NCBI GenBank assembly: GCA_003326205.1
Contig: LWTK01000001.1
Location: 1-64,000, forward strand
Reading direction: 5' to 3'
Origin: Nostoc sp. ATCC 43529
GTDB taxonomy: Bacteria; Cyanobacteriota; Cyanobacteriia; Cyanobacteriales; Nostocaceae
Length of the DNA stretch: 64,000 nucleotides
Part shown: positions 1 through 9,521 of the stretch, piece after piece
Layout: each line of letters opens with the position of its first letter
Numbering within the stretch: the stretch's first letter is position 1
Position numbers and translations under genes: made by a program
The notes under the pieces: generated by a model
Seen by the model: the letters and a program-made list of their open reading frames with translations, nothing else
Databases searched by the model: none
Told to the model about the DNA's origin: nothing

Positions 1-226
1 CTTTCCCAACAAAAAACTTTTCAAACAAATATAATGGCGCACTCACGAACCCTAATCCGTTTAAAATCATTGCTTTTACAACTTGACCTGCACTGATAAT
101 TTCTTGAGCGTGAGTTCCCAATAGCAGATTAATTTGTTCTACTAGATTCATCTCATCACAGATGCCTGCGACTATGCCGCAGTGGTCAATATCCTGTACC
201 CTGATATCTAATGGTGATGCTGTCAT
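1..226 (-). mobile_element. IS transposase N-terminus (DUF4277, IS1634-like), cut by window edge
   Basis: Reading the minus strand from an ATG at 226 gives 75 open codons running off the left edge. The peptide starts MTASPLDIRVQDIDHCGIVA and later contains the stretch KAMILNGLGFVSAPLYLFEKF. This is the typical N-terminal DUF4277 domain of IS1634-like transposases, which carry the DDE catalytic domain further on. Only the non-catalytic N-terminus lies here, so integrity cannot be judged. The bases just outside the start (about 232-273) hold two near-identical copies of an AGCATTTA-type motif that could be part of the IS end. The family assignment is from memory of the domain's sequence. Confidence 0.8.
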
Positions 227-411
227 GCTTCTAAAATGCAGCATTTAGGTCATTTTCAAAAATACAGCATTTACGAGCGCACCTGCGGAATCTGGGATAG
301 AAGGAAGAATTGTACCTAAACAATTAGGATGCCTGTGAGCCTGAGGAATTGAATCTATTTATACATAACAGTGGCTCAAAGCACAAAATCACAATACAGG
401 GGAGTTTTTCC

Positions 412-795
412 GTGGAAAAAATTCTATTAACTTTAAAGAAAGCTCTACATTCAACCTTCTTGATTATTAGCTTGATGATTTTCATCAGCTTGTCAGCTTC
501 ATTCATTTTCATTCAGCAAGCTAGTTATGCAACTACTCTTGAAGAACTAAAGCTAATACCTCCAGAGTATAAACCAACTCCAGAAGAAAAAATTAACCGC
601 GCTAACGAATATGACCCAGGTGTTGGTGTCCAAGAAGAAGCACGACAAGAGGCTTACGAACAAGCCGTGAAAGATTCACAAAACCTTCAAACTATGGAGA
701 AGGCTTACGAAAGAAATTTAAAGGCTGAAGGAAATTCTGAGCCAAATTTACTTGATAAAGCTGGAGAGATAGTTGAAAAGGTGACAGGGAAATAA
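412..795 (+). CDS. Small exported cyanobacterial protein of unknown function
   Basis: I chose the GTG at 412 because a good ribosome binding site (AGGGGAG) lies 7 bases before it. A TTG at 349 would add 21 residues with no such signal. The 127-residue product has a basic N-terminus and a long hydrophobic segment (about residues 15-38) ending in ASYATT, which looks like a signal peptide with an AxA-type cleavage site. The mature part is hydrophilic, rich in Glu, Lys and Asn, and begins with LEELKLIPPEYKPTPEEK. It resembles the small secreted, charged cyanobacterial proteins sometimes labelled low-temperature-induced, but I cannot name the family. A lumenal or periplasmic location is inferred. 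Confidence 0.7.
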   Translation: MEKILLTLKKALHSTFLIISLMIFISLSASFIFIQQASYATTLEELKLIPPEYKPTPEEKINRANEYDPGVGVQEEARQEAYEQAVKDSQNLQTMEKAYERNLKAEGNSEPNLLDKAGEIVEKVTGK

Positions 796-911
796 AAAAT
801 AGTAGAAAAAGTGGGAGAGATTAAGCTCATCGGCTTGTAAAATGGGATAGAATTTCACGTTGGCTGTTGACTGATAACTGTAATTTGTCAACAGCTAACA
901 TCCTATAATTG

Positions 912-2210
912 TTACTCAAACTCATCAATTGTGTCAGCAGGAGTAGCCTTTGCATACTTGGCAATCCGGTTTTCATACCACTTCATTAAGGGAGTTGCAC
1001 TAATGCCATGTACAATTACAGAAACCACAATAGTAGTGTAGGTTATCCAGGAAATTTGTTCTGCAACTTCCCCTTCTAAGCCTTTACCAAACGCATAGGC
1101 AAGATAATATAAAGAGCCAACACCGCGAATGCCAAACCAACCGAATAACAAACGTGTTCCTGGGTTCAAGGTGCGACGGTGAGAATATAGAGGACGTTTC
1201 CCTATTGTACTAATCCAGACTCCTAAAGGTCGGATGATTACAAACAACAAAAATATCACTAACAAAGATTGAGCAGCATAATTTAACATGGGTTTGACTA
1301 ATAATATCGACCCCAATATCAAAATTGTTCCAATTTCTAAGAGCTTCTCCATTCGCTCGATAAATTCTAATTGTTCTAATGGTCTCTCAGGATTTCTGTA
1401 ACTGCGCTGAACAACTAAACCAGCAACAAATACTGCTAAAAATCCATAACCATTAACAATTTCTGTCAAAGAATAAGTTAATAAAATTGTAGCGATCGCC
1501 ACAAAATCTTCCATTAACTCATCAACCTGACGACGCTTTTGAATTTGTTGATCTAACCAAACAATTGCTTTGGCTACAACAAATCCCATGACAATGCCAG
1601 CAGCGATCGCCCAAATTACATCAACTAAAACCCAGTGTTTGAACCAGCTGTCCCAGTTATCATTTTTTAGAACATAAATCCCAAAATAAACAAACGGAAA
1701 AGCTAAAGCATCATTTAATCCACCTTCAGAAGTTAAACCAAAACGTAACTCATCTTTATCTTTGACATCAGTTAATTGAACTTCCGACGCTAATACTGGA
1801 TCGGTTGGCGCGAGAATTGCTCCTAATAAAATCGCTTCTCCCCAATTCATACCTAAAAATAATTTACCTACAGCAGCTAAGCCAAAAATTGAAATTGGCA
1901 TTAACAATCCAATTAGTCTAGCTGTAATTCCCCAAATTTCTAGCTTGAGAGGGCGAACAATTTTTAAACCGCAGCTAAACACGGAAATAATTACTACGAA
2001 TTCTGTGATTCTCTCTAGTAATTCAGCATTGAAGACTTCATCTCGACGTAGTTGAATCAGCCCAAAGCCATAAGGGCCTAAGAAAATACCAACAATTAGA
2101 TAGATAATCGCAAAGGAAAGAGGTAATCGAGAAATCCAACCTGACCCTAAGGTGACCGTTAGTAAAAGTATACCAATTACAAATAGGTCAATAATATAGA
2201 TATCTACCAT
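912..2210 (-). CDS. CPA1-family Na+(K+)/H+ antiporter
   Basis: The 432-residue protein is built almost entirely of hydrophobic segments (11-13 predicted membrane spans). It carries two CPA1 signatures: APTDPVLASEVQL (about 135-147) and SEGGLNDALAFP (161-172). The adjacent Asn166-Asp167 pair is the ion-binding ND motif typical of electroneutral exchangers. It exchanges Na+ or K+ for protons across a membrane and would serve pH and salt homeostasis. There is no long C-terminal regulatory domain (RCK/CNBD); the tail of about 30 residues is hydrophilic. It stands alone, divergent from the TPR gene at 2561. Substrate specificity cannot be read from the sequence. Confidence 0.9.
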   Translation of the reverse strand: MVDIYIIDLFVIGILLLTVTLGSGWISRLPLSFAIIYLIVGIFLGPYGFGLIQLRRDEVFNAELLERITEFVVIISVFSCGLKIVRPLKLEIWGITARLIGLLMPISIFGLAAVGKLFLGMNWGEAILLGAILAPTDPVLASEVQLTDVKDKDELRFGLTSEGGLNDALAFPFVYFGIYVLKNDNWDSWFKHWVLVDVIWAIAAGIVMGFVVAKAIVWLDQQIQKRRQVDELMEDFVAIATILLTYSLTEIVNGYGFLAVFVAGLVVQRSYRNPERPLEQLEFIERMEKLLEIGTILILGSILLVKPMLNYAAQSLLVIFLLFVIIRPLGVWISTIGKRPLYSHRRTLNPGTRLLFGWFGIRGVGSLYYLAYAFGKGLEGEVAEQISWITYTTIVVSVIVHGISATPLMKWYENRIAKYAKATPADTIDEFE

Positions 2211-2560
2211 ATGGGAAAGTATATAAAACTTAAGCGTTACCTTGTCAGCTTAATTGGAATAGCTTCTAATTAAAAATCACCTGTAGGTAGATTTTAGGAA
2301 ACAAATGTATTGGATATATAGTAGATTCCAAGTTAATGAAGTACACAAAGATTTGTTTATAAATCAGGACTAAAACGTGTTTTAATTGGAAATTCTGACT
2401 CATGAATACTAAATTTTACTGTAATTAAGCAAATTCAGCTAAAAATACGAAATCAAGCAAAGTTGTGCTGAATAATTACAATATCAAGAGTAAGTCCATA
2501 GGTTAGGCTACTAAGCAAGCCTGCTGGAATTTAACTAACTTAATTAAGTAAATAAATGCC
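2211..2560. other. AT-rich intergenic region between divergent genes
   Basis: This 350-base stretch separates the antiporter (minus) from the TPR gene (plus) and so must hold both promoters. It is AT-rich. I see no reading frame, tRNA or strong palindrome. Confidence 0.5.
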
Positions 2561-3829
2561 ATGAATGAGGAATTCTACAATAGGGGATTAGAAAAGGCTA
2601 AGCGAAAAGACTACGCCGGAGCAATTGAGGAATTTAACCATGCTTTACAATTAACACCTTATTTTACTGAAGCTTATTTGCAACGAGGTTTGGCATACTA
2701 TGACTCAGGAGCATTCCTAAAAGCTGTTTCAGATTATACCGAGGCTTTGAAACTCAATCCTGAGAGTGTAGAAGCATATTATTGTCGTGCATTAGCAAGG
2801 CTGGCGCTAAAAAATTTGCCAGGAGCGTTGGAAGACGCAGAACGCGCCATTCGTTTTAATCTCAATTATGCTCCTGCTTATCAACTGCGGGGGATGGTGC
2901 GGCGTAAACAGGGTTATATTCAAGATGCGATCGCTAACTTTAAAAAAGCTGCTACGTTATATCTAGAGCAGCAAGACAAAGAGAATTGTCGCCTGTGTCT
3001 GGAACAAATTAAACAGCTACAACCCCAAGAATTACCTGCTGTACAGCCATCCCATTCTGCAAGTGCACCAATTTTATCCACAAAAGAATATTTTACGCAG
3101 TTATTAGAAAAGGCTGAAAAAGGAGATATCCAAGAAGCACTAGCAGATATAAACTGGGTATTGAAAGCCGATCCGCAAGATGCCCAAGCTTACTGTTGTC
3201 GTGGAGTTGTACGCTGTAAAATGGGCAATTATCGAGAAGCGATCGCAGATTTTAATCAAGCATTGCGACTAAATTTTGAGGATGCCATTGTCTATCGCAA
3301 CCGAGGCAAAGCACGTTCTGTATTAGGAGATCATACTGGAGCGATCGCAGATTTTAATCAAGCAATCCAAATGCAACCAGAAGATGCCTTAGTCTATATT
3401 GCCAGAGGTAATGCCTACCGAGCAATGGGCAACTATCTCGGTGCAATTCAAGATTACACCCAAGCGCTGCAAATCAATCCTGATGATGCTCAAGCTTATT
3501 ACAATCGTGGCATTGCCTATTCTTGCATCGAAGAAATGCAAAATGCTGTGGAGAATTATCAACACGCCGCGAGTATTTTTTGCGAACAAGAAGACTGGGG
3601 AAATTATCAACAAGTCTTAAGCAGCCTAGAAAAAATCCAAAAATTTAGTCCACAGTTTCAAAAGCATAATTATAACCTGCTACGTCAGCGACTTTTACGA
3701 ATGGTGGGGGGATATTGGGAAATCGCCGAACGATTAATTGAGCAGAAGCATGATTATTATCCTGGGATGTCAGACGAGTGGTATTTGCAAAAAGTCATTG
3801 AGGATTTAGAACGCGATCGTGGTATTTAG
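2561..3829 (+). CDS. TPR-repeat protein
   Basis: The 422-residue protein has two blocks of tetratricopeptide repeats: about four in residues 1-150 (YNRGLEKAKRKDYAGAIEEF and following) and four to five in about 185-345. A linker of about 35 residues with Pro and Gln separates them. Each repeat shows the W/L-G-Y-A-F-A-P pattern, for example YYNRGIAYS. The last 70 residues leave the TPR pattern (RMVGGYWEIAERL, then DEWYLQKVIEDLERDR) and form a separate C-terminal element. No signal peptide is seen, so it is probably cytoplasmic. TPRs bind partner proteins, but the partner is unknown. A perfect hairpin lies just downstream. Confidence 0.85.
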   Translation: MNEEFYNRGLEKAKRKDYAGAIEEFNHALQLTPYFTEAYLQRGLAYYDSGAFLKAVSDYTEALKLNPESVEAYYCRALARLALKNLPGALEDAERAIRFNLNYAPAYQLRGMVRRKQGYIQDAIANFKKAATLYLEQQDKENCRLCLEQIKQLQPQELPAVQPSHSASAPILSTKEYFTQLLEKAEKGDIQEALADINWVLKADPQDAQAYCCRGVVRCKMGNYREAIADFNQALRLNFEDAIVYRNRGKARSVLGDHTGAIADFNQAIQMQPEDALVYIARGNAYRAMGNYLGAIQDYTQALQINPDDAQAYYNRGIAYSCIEEMQNAVENYQHAASIFCEQEDWGNYQQVLSSLEKIQKFSPQFQKHNYNLLRQRLLRMVGGYWEIAERLIEQKHDYYPGMSDEWYLQKVIEDLERDRGI

Positions 3830-3853
3830 AAGATAAATGCCTATAGACATAAA

Positions 3854-3879
3854 TTCACCCGTATAGTTATACGGGTGAA
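3854..3879. terminator. Bidirectional terminator hairpin
   Basis: A perfect 12-bp inverted repeat (TTCACCCGTATA and its complement around a 2-base centre) lies between the convergent TPR and PEP-CTERM genes. It has A/T bases on both sides, so it may terminate transcription from both directions. Confidence 0.7.
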
Positions 3880-3951
3880 AATGCTAGCGATCGGTCGTTA
3901 TTTTTCAAGAAAAGTAAAAGCACCTAAAATTAACAACGTTCCAAAGTTTAG

Positions 3952-4782
3952 TTAGATTGTGCCAGTTTTACGGCGACGAAGTAATCCAAACATACTAACT
4001 GCTCCCAGCGCAAACATTGACAGAGTAACAGATGGTTCGGGAACGGTAGCACCAATTAAGTCATTAACATTGGCCTGACCGATATCAAGAACAACGATAA
4101 CATCATTAAAGTCACGGTCAGAGCCTTCATTCGACTTCCCAGTTGCAGAATCTATCCCAGAAGCGTGTAAACCACCATATAAATCCTCGAACGCCAGAAT
4201 GATGTAGTTGTTGTATGCATAAGCAACTGCGTGCTGTAGTCCGTCAGCATTAGAGGCAGTGTCTGTACCAAAGATATTAGCAGAGCTACCACGGTTGAGA
4301 CCATCAGCTCTTAACCAGAAATCTAGTTGAGTACCTGCGGTAAAAGTACCAAGATTTACTCCATCACCTAGTTTGAGTGCATTACCACCCCAACTACCAA
4401 CACATCCGTCTCCTTCACAAGAAATATCGTTAAAAACTAGTCCAGACTTATTAGTAGTTCCTGCGGCATCGAAGGCTAACTGGTTTCTATAACCAGCACC
4501 CTCATTGATAAAGTAAACAGAAACATTGTGGTCGTATTTTAGATTTAATTTAGTCGGGTCTAATTTAAACTGACCGCTGTTTGGAAGTTGAACGCTTTCG
4601 GCTTGAACAAATTGTTGGAAAGGAGTGTCATTAAAACCAGTTTGAGACTTATTAAGTACTGTTGGCTGATTCCAAGAATCATTCCAAGTAAAACCAGAAG
4701 CAGATGCCGTTTCTACTTTAGATACTAATCCAGTCAATGTAGCTGTAGCAGCTATAAAAGCGGTGAATAAAGTACGTTTCAT
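3952..4782 (-). CDS. DUF4114-domain PEP-CTERM exported protein
   Basis: From the ATG at 4782 (MKRTLFTAFIAATATLTG) the product is 276 residues with a clear signal peptide ending near ETASASG. An upstream in-frame ATG at 4809 would only add residues before the basic n-region. The C-terminus has a PEP-CTERM sorting signal: VPEP, a hydrophobic helix (SMFALGAVSMFGLL), then RRRK. The segment GSDRDFNDVIVVLD is typical of DUF4114, a domain of secreted and surface proteins. The protein is expected to be exported, anchored briefly in the membrane and processed by an exosortase, possibly ending in extracellular polysaccharide. No exosortase gene is in the window. Confidence 0.85.
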   Translation of the reverse strand: MKRTLFTAFIAATATLTGLVSKVETASASGFTWNDSWNQPTVLNKSQTGFNDTPFQQFVQAESVQLPNSGQFKLDPTKLNLKYDHNVSVYFINEGAGYRNQLAFDAAGTTNKSGLVFNDISCEGDGCVGSWGGNALKLGDGVNLGTFTAGTQLDFWLRADGLNRGSSANIFGTDTASNADGLQHAVAYAYNNYIILAFEDLYGGLHASGIDSATGKSNEGSDRDFNDVIVVLDIGQANVNDLIGATVPEPSVTLSMFALGAVSMFGLLRRRKTGTI

Positions 4783-5237
4783 AACAGAGTCATTAAGTAG
4801 GGAAAACAATTTAGATAATGCTTTTTTAAGCAGCTATCTCTCCGATGTTGTCTCTTACTTTTAACAGCTATGATTCTCGAAAGTCAATCTTATTTCTGCG
4901 CTTTATTCCTATATTCAAATAGCTCTTTATTTAAAGTGTTTTTACTGAAAAACCACTATCATTGATTCGGTAATACACTGTTATTAACACTGAGGGTTTA
5001 AACTTATATATGATGAAAATTTGATGATAAGTTTATATGTTTTATGAAAACAAGATGTAGAAATTATAGAGTCAAAGGTTAAAACTTAAATCTCTAGCGA
5101 TTTTCATTGGAACGAAGTACATAGGTAGAGTAGCAGCGTCATACGCATCAAGTTCAGCCTTGCTCAATGGAATTCGCGAGTATACAAACAAAGTTAATCT
5201 CCGTACTTACGTTGAGAAACTTAGCAATCCATCGAAT
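4783..5237. other. Non-coding region upstream of the PEP-CTERM gene
   Basis: About 450 AT-rich bases without a convincing reading frame. It must contain the promoter of the minus-strand PEP-CTERM gene. The MITE copy at 5238 follows. Confidence 0.4.
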
Positions 5238-5367
5238 TAACAAGAAGGACTCAATGAAACTAAAGTTCGTAGTATGGGCTTGAGCCATTAAAACGTCTGT
5301 TAAGAGCGATAAATCGCTTACTACCAACAAAGCTCCAATCTTACATTTAATTATGTCTACTTACTTA
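5238..5367. repeat. 130-bp MITE-like element, copy 1
   Basis: This stretch is nearly identical over its whole 130 bases to 17718-17847. Both copies start with a TAA..AGAAGGACTCAA end and finish with AATTATGTCTAC.TACTTA, which are imperfect inverted repeats of each other. Inside are smaller hairpins, including GAGCGATAAATCGCT and GTAGTA...TACTAC. There is no reading frame, so mobilisation in trans is inferred. Confidence 0.75.
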
Positions 5368-5480
5368 ACAAAATCTGAGTATTGATACCCCATAACTAAA
5401 ACCAACGTATTTATATAACGACGCATTGAAACTTCGTAGGTTGCACCATCTCGTTTTAAAGCAAGATTTTTTCATAAATA

Positions 5481-5627
5481 AACGTGAATTCGACAGACCT
5501 CACCCACCCAGCCTCCCTCTTCTACCAGGATAGGGAGGAGTAACGAAAAATTACGCTTTTTGCTCCCCTCTCCTATTAGGAGAGGGGCTGGGGGTGAGGT
5601 CAAAATCCCATACATCGAATTCACGTT
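5481..5627. repeat. 147-bp long imperfect palindrome
   Basis: The outer arms AACGTGAATTCGA (5481) and TCGAATTCACGTT (5615) are perfect complements. Inside lie GACCTCACCC / GGGTGAGGTC and a further hairpin around CTCCCCTCTCC. The nested arms fold the whole element into one stem. It carries no gene and looks like a non-autonomous mobile element. The GACCTCACCC core is a motif I know as common in cyanobacterial intergenic regions. Confidence 0.7.
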
Positions 5628-5893
5628 AAATAATAGTGCTACTGACCCAATATTGAGAACTAGTTCTTCTTGTGTTCCCCCAACCCCCAACCCTATTCCC
5701 GCCCCTGAAGGGCTTAGTCAATATACACTGGGGTATGGTCAGAATCTAGAAGCTGTGCCAAGGATGGAAGACAATTTATGGGGTTGTGCTTAAAGATGAC
5801 GGTCTTTGCTTGGACTTGATGAATATATTTTAAGGTTAAAATAATCAAGCTTTTCCAGAGCTACATCACCCCCCTCGCAGATAGAATTTATAT

Positions 5894-7657
5894 ATGAACC
5901 CTACACAAGAAAAACTAAAAGTTCAGTTTGAGCAGGCTTTAGTGGCAGCTTTTGGCGCTGACTTCGTTGGAATAGATCCTATTTTGGTTGCTGCTAGTAA
6001 TCCTAAATTTGGTGATTATCAGGCAAATGTGGCTTTATCACTGAGTAAAAAGTTAGGAAAGCAACCAAGAATAATCGCATCTGCCATAGTTGAGAAATTA
6101 GATGTATCGCAAATCTGCGAACCACCAGAAATTGCAGGGCCAGGATTTATCAATCTGAAATTGAAAACAGCATACCTGGAAGCACAACTGAACGCTATTC
6201 AGGCAGATCCCAGGTTAGGAATTCCAACTGCGAAGACCCCACAACGCGAAATTGTGGATTTTTCTAGTCCGAATATTGCTAAAGATATGCACGTCGGACA
6301 CTTGCGTTCTACAATCATCGGTGATGCGATCGCTCGCGTTCTCGAATTTCAAGGACATGATGTCCTGCGGTTAAATCATATCGGTGATTGGGGTACGCAA
6401 TTTGGCATGTTAATTGCTTATCTGCGGGAAGTGTACCCCGAAGCCCTAACTACTGCTAATGCTTTAGATATTGGCGATTTAGTCACTTTTTACCGCCAAG
6501 CCAAACAGCGGTTTGACGCTGATGAAGCTTTTCAAGAAACAGCACGCCAAGAAGTCGTCAGATTACAAGCAGGTGCCCAAGATACACTCCATGCTTGGAA
6601 ATTACTGTGCGAACAATCACGGCAAGAGTTTCAATTAATTTATGATTTGTTGGATATCAAGTTAATTGAACGCGGCGAGTCTTTCTACAATTCCTTGTTA
6701 CCAGGAGTTGTGGAAGATTTAGAAAAATCTGGACTACTGGTAGAAAATCAAGGGGCAAAATGCGTTTTTCTTGAAGGGTTTACTAATAGGGAAGGTGAAC
6801 CTTTACCTTTAATTGTGCAGAAATCAGATGGCGGTTATAACTACGCCACTACAGATTTAGCATCCCTCCGCTACCGGATTCAGCAGGATGAAGCCAAACG
6901 GATAATTTATGTAACAGATGCTGGACAAGCAAACCACTTTGCTCAAGTTTTCCAGGTAGCAGGCAAAGCCGGATGGATTCCCGATGATGTGGAATTAGTG
7001 CATGTGCCCTTTGGGTTAGTGTTAGGGGAAGATGGTAAGAAATTCAAAACTCGTTCTGGCGATACTGTACGGTTGCGGGATTTGTTAGATGAAGCGATCG
7101 CTCGTTCACATACAGACCTCAAAGCTAGATTACAAGAAGAAGAACGCCAAGAAACTGAAGAATTTATTAATGAAGTTGCTAAGGTAGTTGGAATTAGTGC
7201 AGTTAAGTATGCAGATTTAAGCCAAAACCGCACCAGTAACTATGTTTTCAGTTACGACAAAATGCTAGATCTCAAAGGTAATACTGCGCCCTATATGCTA
7301 TATGCTTATGCCCGGATTCAAGGGATTAGCCGCAAGGGTGAAATTAACTTTAAGGAGTTAGGAAATAATGCCGTAGTATTAGAACATGAAACTGAATTAG
7401 CGCTGGCAAAATATTTACTCCAACTCGATGAAGTTATTAATACTGTAGAGCAAGATTTATTGCCTCATCGTTTATGTGAATATTTGTATGAACTGAGTAA
7501 AAAATTCAATCAGTTTTATGACCGCGATCGCGGAGTTCGGGTACTGGATGCCGAGGAACCACAGCGAACATCCCGCTTAATTTTGTGTGATTTGACCGCT
7601 AGAACCCTGAAATTGGGATTATCTTTGTTGGGAATTCAGGTATTAGAAAGGATGTAA
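5894..7657 (+). CDS. argS: Arginyl-tRNA synthetase
   Basis: The 587-residue protein is of normal length for bacterial ArgRS. It has the N-terminal Add-1 domain (residues 1 to about 90, with [10 protein letters not shown]), the class I HIGH-like motif HVGHLRS preceded by SSPNIAKDM, and the conserved IGDWGTQFG motif. The KMSKS-equivalent region reads [13 protein letters not shown], and a DALR anticodon-binding domain fills the last 120 residues ([15 protein letters not shown]). It charges tRNA-Arg with arginine in the cytoplasm. The gene stands alone, with mobile-repeat DNA upstream and a strong hairpin downstream. The ribosome binding site is weak, which is common in cyanobacteria. Confidence 0.97.
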   Translation: MNPTQEKLKVQFEQALVAAFGADFVGIDPILVAASNPKFGDYQANVALSLSKKLGKQPRIIASAIVEKLDVSQICEPPEIAGPGFINLKLKTAYLEAQLNAIQADPRLGIPTAKTPQREIVDFSSPNIAKDMHVGHLRSTIIGDAIARVLEFQGHDVLRLNHIGDWGTQFGMLIAYLREVYPEALTTANALDIGDLVTFYRQAKQRFDADEAFQETARQEVVRLQAGAQDTLHAWKLLCEQSRQEFQLIYDLLDIKLIERGESFYNSLLPGVVEDLEKSGLLVENQGAKCVFLEGFTNREGEPLPLIVQKSDGGYNYATTDLASLRYRIQQDEAKRIIYVTDAGQANHFAQVFQVAGKAGWIPDDVELVHVPFGLVLGEDGKKFKTRSGDTVRLRDLLDEAIARSHTDLKARLQEEERQETEEFINEVAKVVGISAVKYADLSQNRTSNYVFSYDKMLDLKGNTAPYMLYAYARIQGISRKGEINFKELGNNAVVLEHETELALAKYLLQLDEVINTVEQDLLPHRLCEYLYELSKKFNQFYDRDRGVRVLDAEEPQRTSRLILCDLTARTLKLGLSLLGIQVLERM

Positions 7658-7678
7658 TATAGCAATCTTATCAAAGAA

Positions 7679-7726
7679 GGGAATAGGGAACAGGCAACGG
7701 GCAACAATTTTCTGTTCCCTATTCCC
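7679..7726 (+). terminator. Terminator-like hairpin after argS
   Basis: A perfect 15-bp inverted repeat (GGGAATAGGGAACAG and its complement, 18-base loop) is followed by GCTTTT. It lies 22 bases after the argS stop. The sequence resembles the GGGAACAGGGAACAG class of dispersed cyanobacterial repeats, so it may be a repeat acting as a terminator. Confidence 0.65.
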
Positions 7727-7863
7727 GCTTTTGGGGAGTAAGAGATAATTTGTCAGCTTAAATAACCATCAAGAAAATAAATTATGCAGTAACAATTACC
7801 AGCTTTGAAATAGTGACAAAAGAGGATTATGTGAATTTTCCTGAAGGGGAGCTCAAAAATAGT

Positions 7864-8481
7864 CTACAAAACAGCATTGAAAATTTGATTAGCAGTCAGG
7901 TTTAAATCTGGAAAAGTAGGGGATATAATACGTTCCAAATTTCTAAATTGAGCAACTTGATATTCTTCATCAACTAAATGATAAATAGAAATGGTTGGTT
8001 GTTTGGGGTTACCAATAAACTTTCTGGCTCCTAGAGCTGCATAATCAACGATCCAATATTCAGGAATTTTCATGGCTTCATAATTCCCTAATTTTGTGTA
8101 ATAATCATCTTCCCAGTTTGTACTTACAACTTCAATGACCAAAGGAATAGATTCACTTTGAGTTACGGTAGACTCTTTTTCCCACAATTCCTCATTTTGC
8201 AAATTAGCATCGTTGATTAATACAATATCTGGCAAGTAACCCGATGATTTTCTCGGTGGTTTTACTAAAGCTGTTTTGGGAATAAAGTATGGCAGTTTCA
8301 ATCGCTTATATTCAACGGTAATTTCTCCTGCTAAAAATCCCGTAACTTTTTCATGCTTGCCACTCGGTTGAGACATTTCTACAATTATCCCATCGTGTAA
8401 TTCGTAACGTTTTCCGGTGTTTTCTGGCAGCCATGCAATAAATTCTTCAAAAGTCAATAGTTTGGGTAAAGCTTGAGCCAT
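7864..8481 (-). CDS. Uma2-family (DUF820) PD-(D/E)xK nuclease-like protein
   Basis: The 205-residue protein has the Uma2 fold signature. LLTFEEFIAWLPENTGKRYELHDG is the N-terminal glutamate-bearing helix and strand, GYLPDIVLIND gives the PD aspartate, and PLVIEVVSTNWEDDYYTKLGNY gives the E...K pair followed by IPEYWIVD. These residues form the PD-(D/E)xK nuclease core. Uma2 genes are present in large numbers in cyanobacterial genomes and their biological role is not settled. A second, diverged member lies on the other strand at 8927. No toxin-antitoxin partner is visible. Confidence 0.88.
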   Translation of the reverse strand: MAQALPKLLTFEEFIAWLPENTGKRYELHDGIIVEMSQPSGKHEKVTGFLAGEITVEYKRLKLPYFIPKTALVKPPRKSSGYLPDIVLINDANLQNEELWEKESTVTQSESIPLVIEVVSTNWEDDYYTKLGNYEAMKIPEYWIVDYAALGARKFIGNPKQPTISIYHLVDEEYQVAQFRNLERIISPTFPDLNLTANQIFNAVL

Positions 8482-8926
8482 ATCAAAACCTCCGCTTGTT
8501 TTGACTTTACCATTGCCAGTGTCGGGACTAATCAGTTTAACATTAATACTAATCTGCGTTCTAAAACGTAATTTTAACTGTGGGGAGGTGGGGAAGTGGA
8601 GAATAGAAATTTTGAAGTTACGTTTCTGAATTCAAATTGCCATAATATAATCATTGTTTCTAGTTTTTCAGGATTTTCACTAACAGACTATCCGCGAAAA
8701 ATAATCGGTCTTTGATAAATCTAAATCGTCTCTCTATTGAGGTGCGGAATATGGGCGATAAATAAGAGTTCAACTTAAGTTATTTTTTGTTTGTGTCCTT
8801 TGTGTTTTGGTGAAGCAGTTGCAGTCTCAGTGCCTTGTATCGATTGCTAACTGGTGAACTCGAAGGGCGATTATTTAATTTAGAATTGGTAGATTTATCA
8901 AAGAGTATTTTGTTGGAGGATAGCAA
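8482..8926. other. Intergenic region between divergent Uma2 genes
   Basis: About 445 bases with no start-to-stop gene. On the plus strand a short open stretch without a start (about 8825-8925, reading LLTGELEGRLFNLELVDLS) precedes the second Uma2 gene and could be a decayed coding remnant. I do not recognise it. Confidence 0.3.
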
Positions 8927-9490
8927 ATGGTACGGACACCATCAAAAGACATAAATTTGGCAGAGTTTTTGATGCTACCAGAAACCAAACCTGCTAGTGA
9001 ATACATCGATGGTCAAATTATTCAAAAACCTATGCCACAGGGGAAGCACAGTATAATTCAAGGTGAAATGGTTAGCATTATCAACTTAAGCGTCAAGCCC
9101 AAGCGAATTGCTCGTGCTTTTCCAGAACTACAGTGTACATTTGGCGGTAGATCGATTGTCCCAGATGTGGCTGTATTTAGTTGGGAAAGAATTCCCCGTG
9201 ATGAAAATGGCCAAGTTGCCAACGTTTTCCAAGCCGCTCCCGATTGGACTATCGAGATTCTATCACCCGACCAAAGACAAACTAAAGTTACAAAAAATAT
9301 TTTACATTGTCTGAATTATGAAACACAAATGGGTTGGCTAATCGATCCAGAAGAACAAACGGTATTCGTTTATATACGCAATCGACAGCCAGTGATGTTA
9401 GATGAGCTAAAAGATTTACTTCCCGTACCAGATTTTGCAAGTGAGTTGAAGCTGACGGTGGGAGATTTGTTTGGTTGGTTATTGGAGTAA
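8927..9490 (+). CDS. Uma2-family (DUF820) PD-(D/E)xK nuclease-like protein
   Basis: The 187-residue Uma2 protein starts MVRTPSKDINLAEFLMLPET. Visible core motifs are SEYIDGQIIQKPMPQGKHS, IVPDVAVFSWERIP (PD aspartate) and WTIEILSPDQRQTKVTKNI (E...K), then MGWLIDPEEQTVFVYI. A good ribosome binding site (TTGGAGGA) precedes the ATG. It is only distantly similar to the neighbour at 7864, so the two are not a recent duplication. The nuclease assignment follows the family; the role is unknown. Confidence 0.88.
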   Translation: MVRTPSKDINLAEFLMLPETKPASEYIDGQIIQKPMPQGKHSIIQGEMVSIINLSVKPKRIARAFPELQCTFGGRSIVPDVAVFSWERIPRDENGQVANVFQAAPDWTIEILSPDQRQTKVTKNILHCLNYETQMGWLIDPEEQTVFVYIRNRQPVMLDELKDLLPVPDFASELKLTVGDLFGWLLE

Positions 9491-9521
9491 AAAACACAAA
9501 CTTAATTAGGAAATTTACTAG

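Noticed and set aside
5560-5793. 77-codon frame upstream of argS
   Set aside because: It starts inside the 147-bp palindrome and reads through repeat DNA; no coding character.
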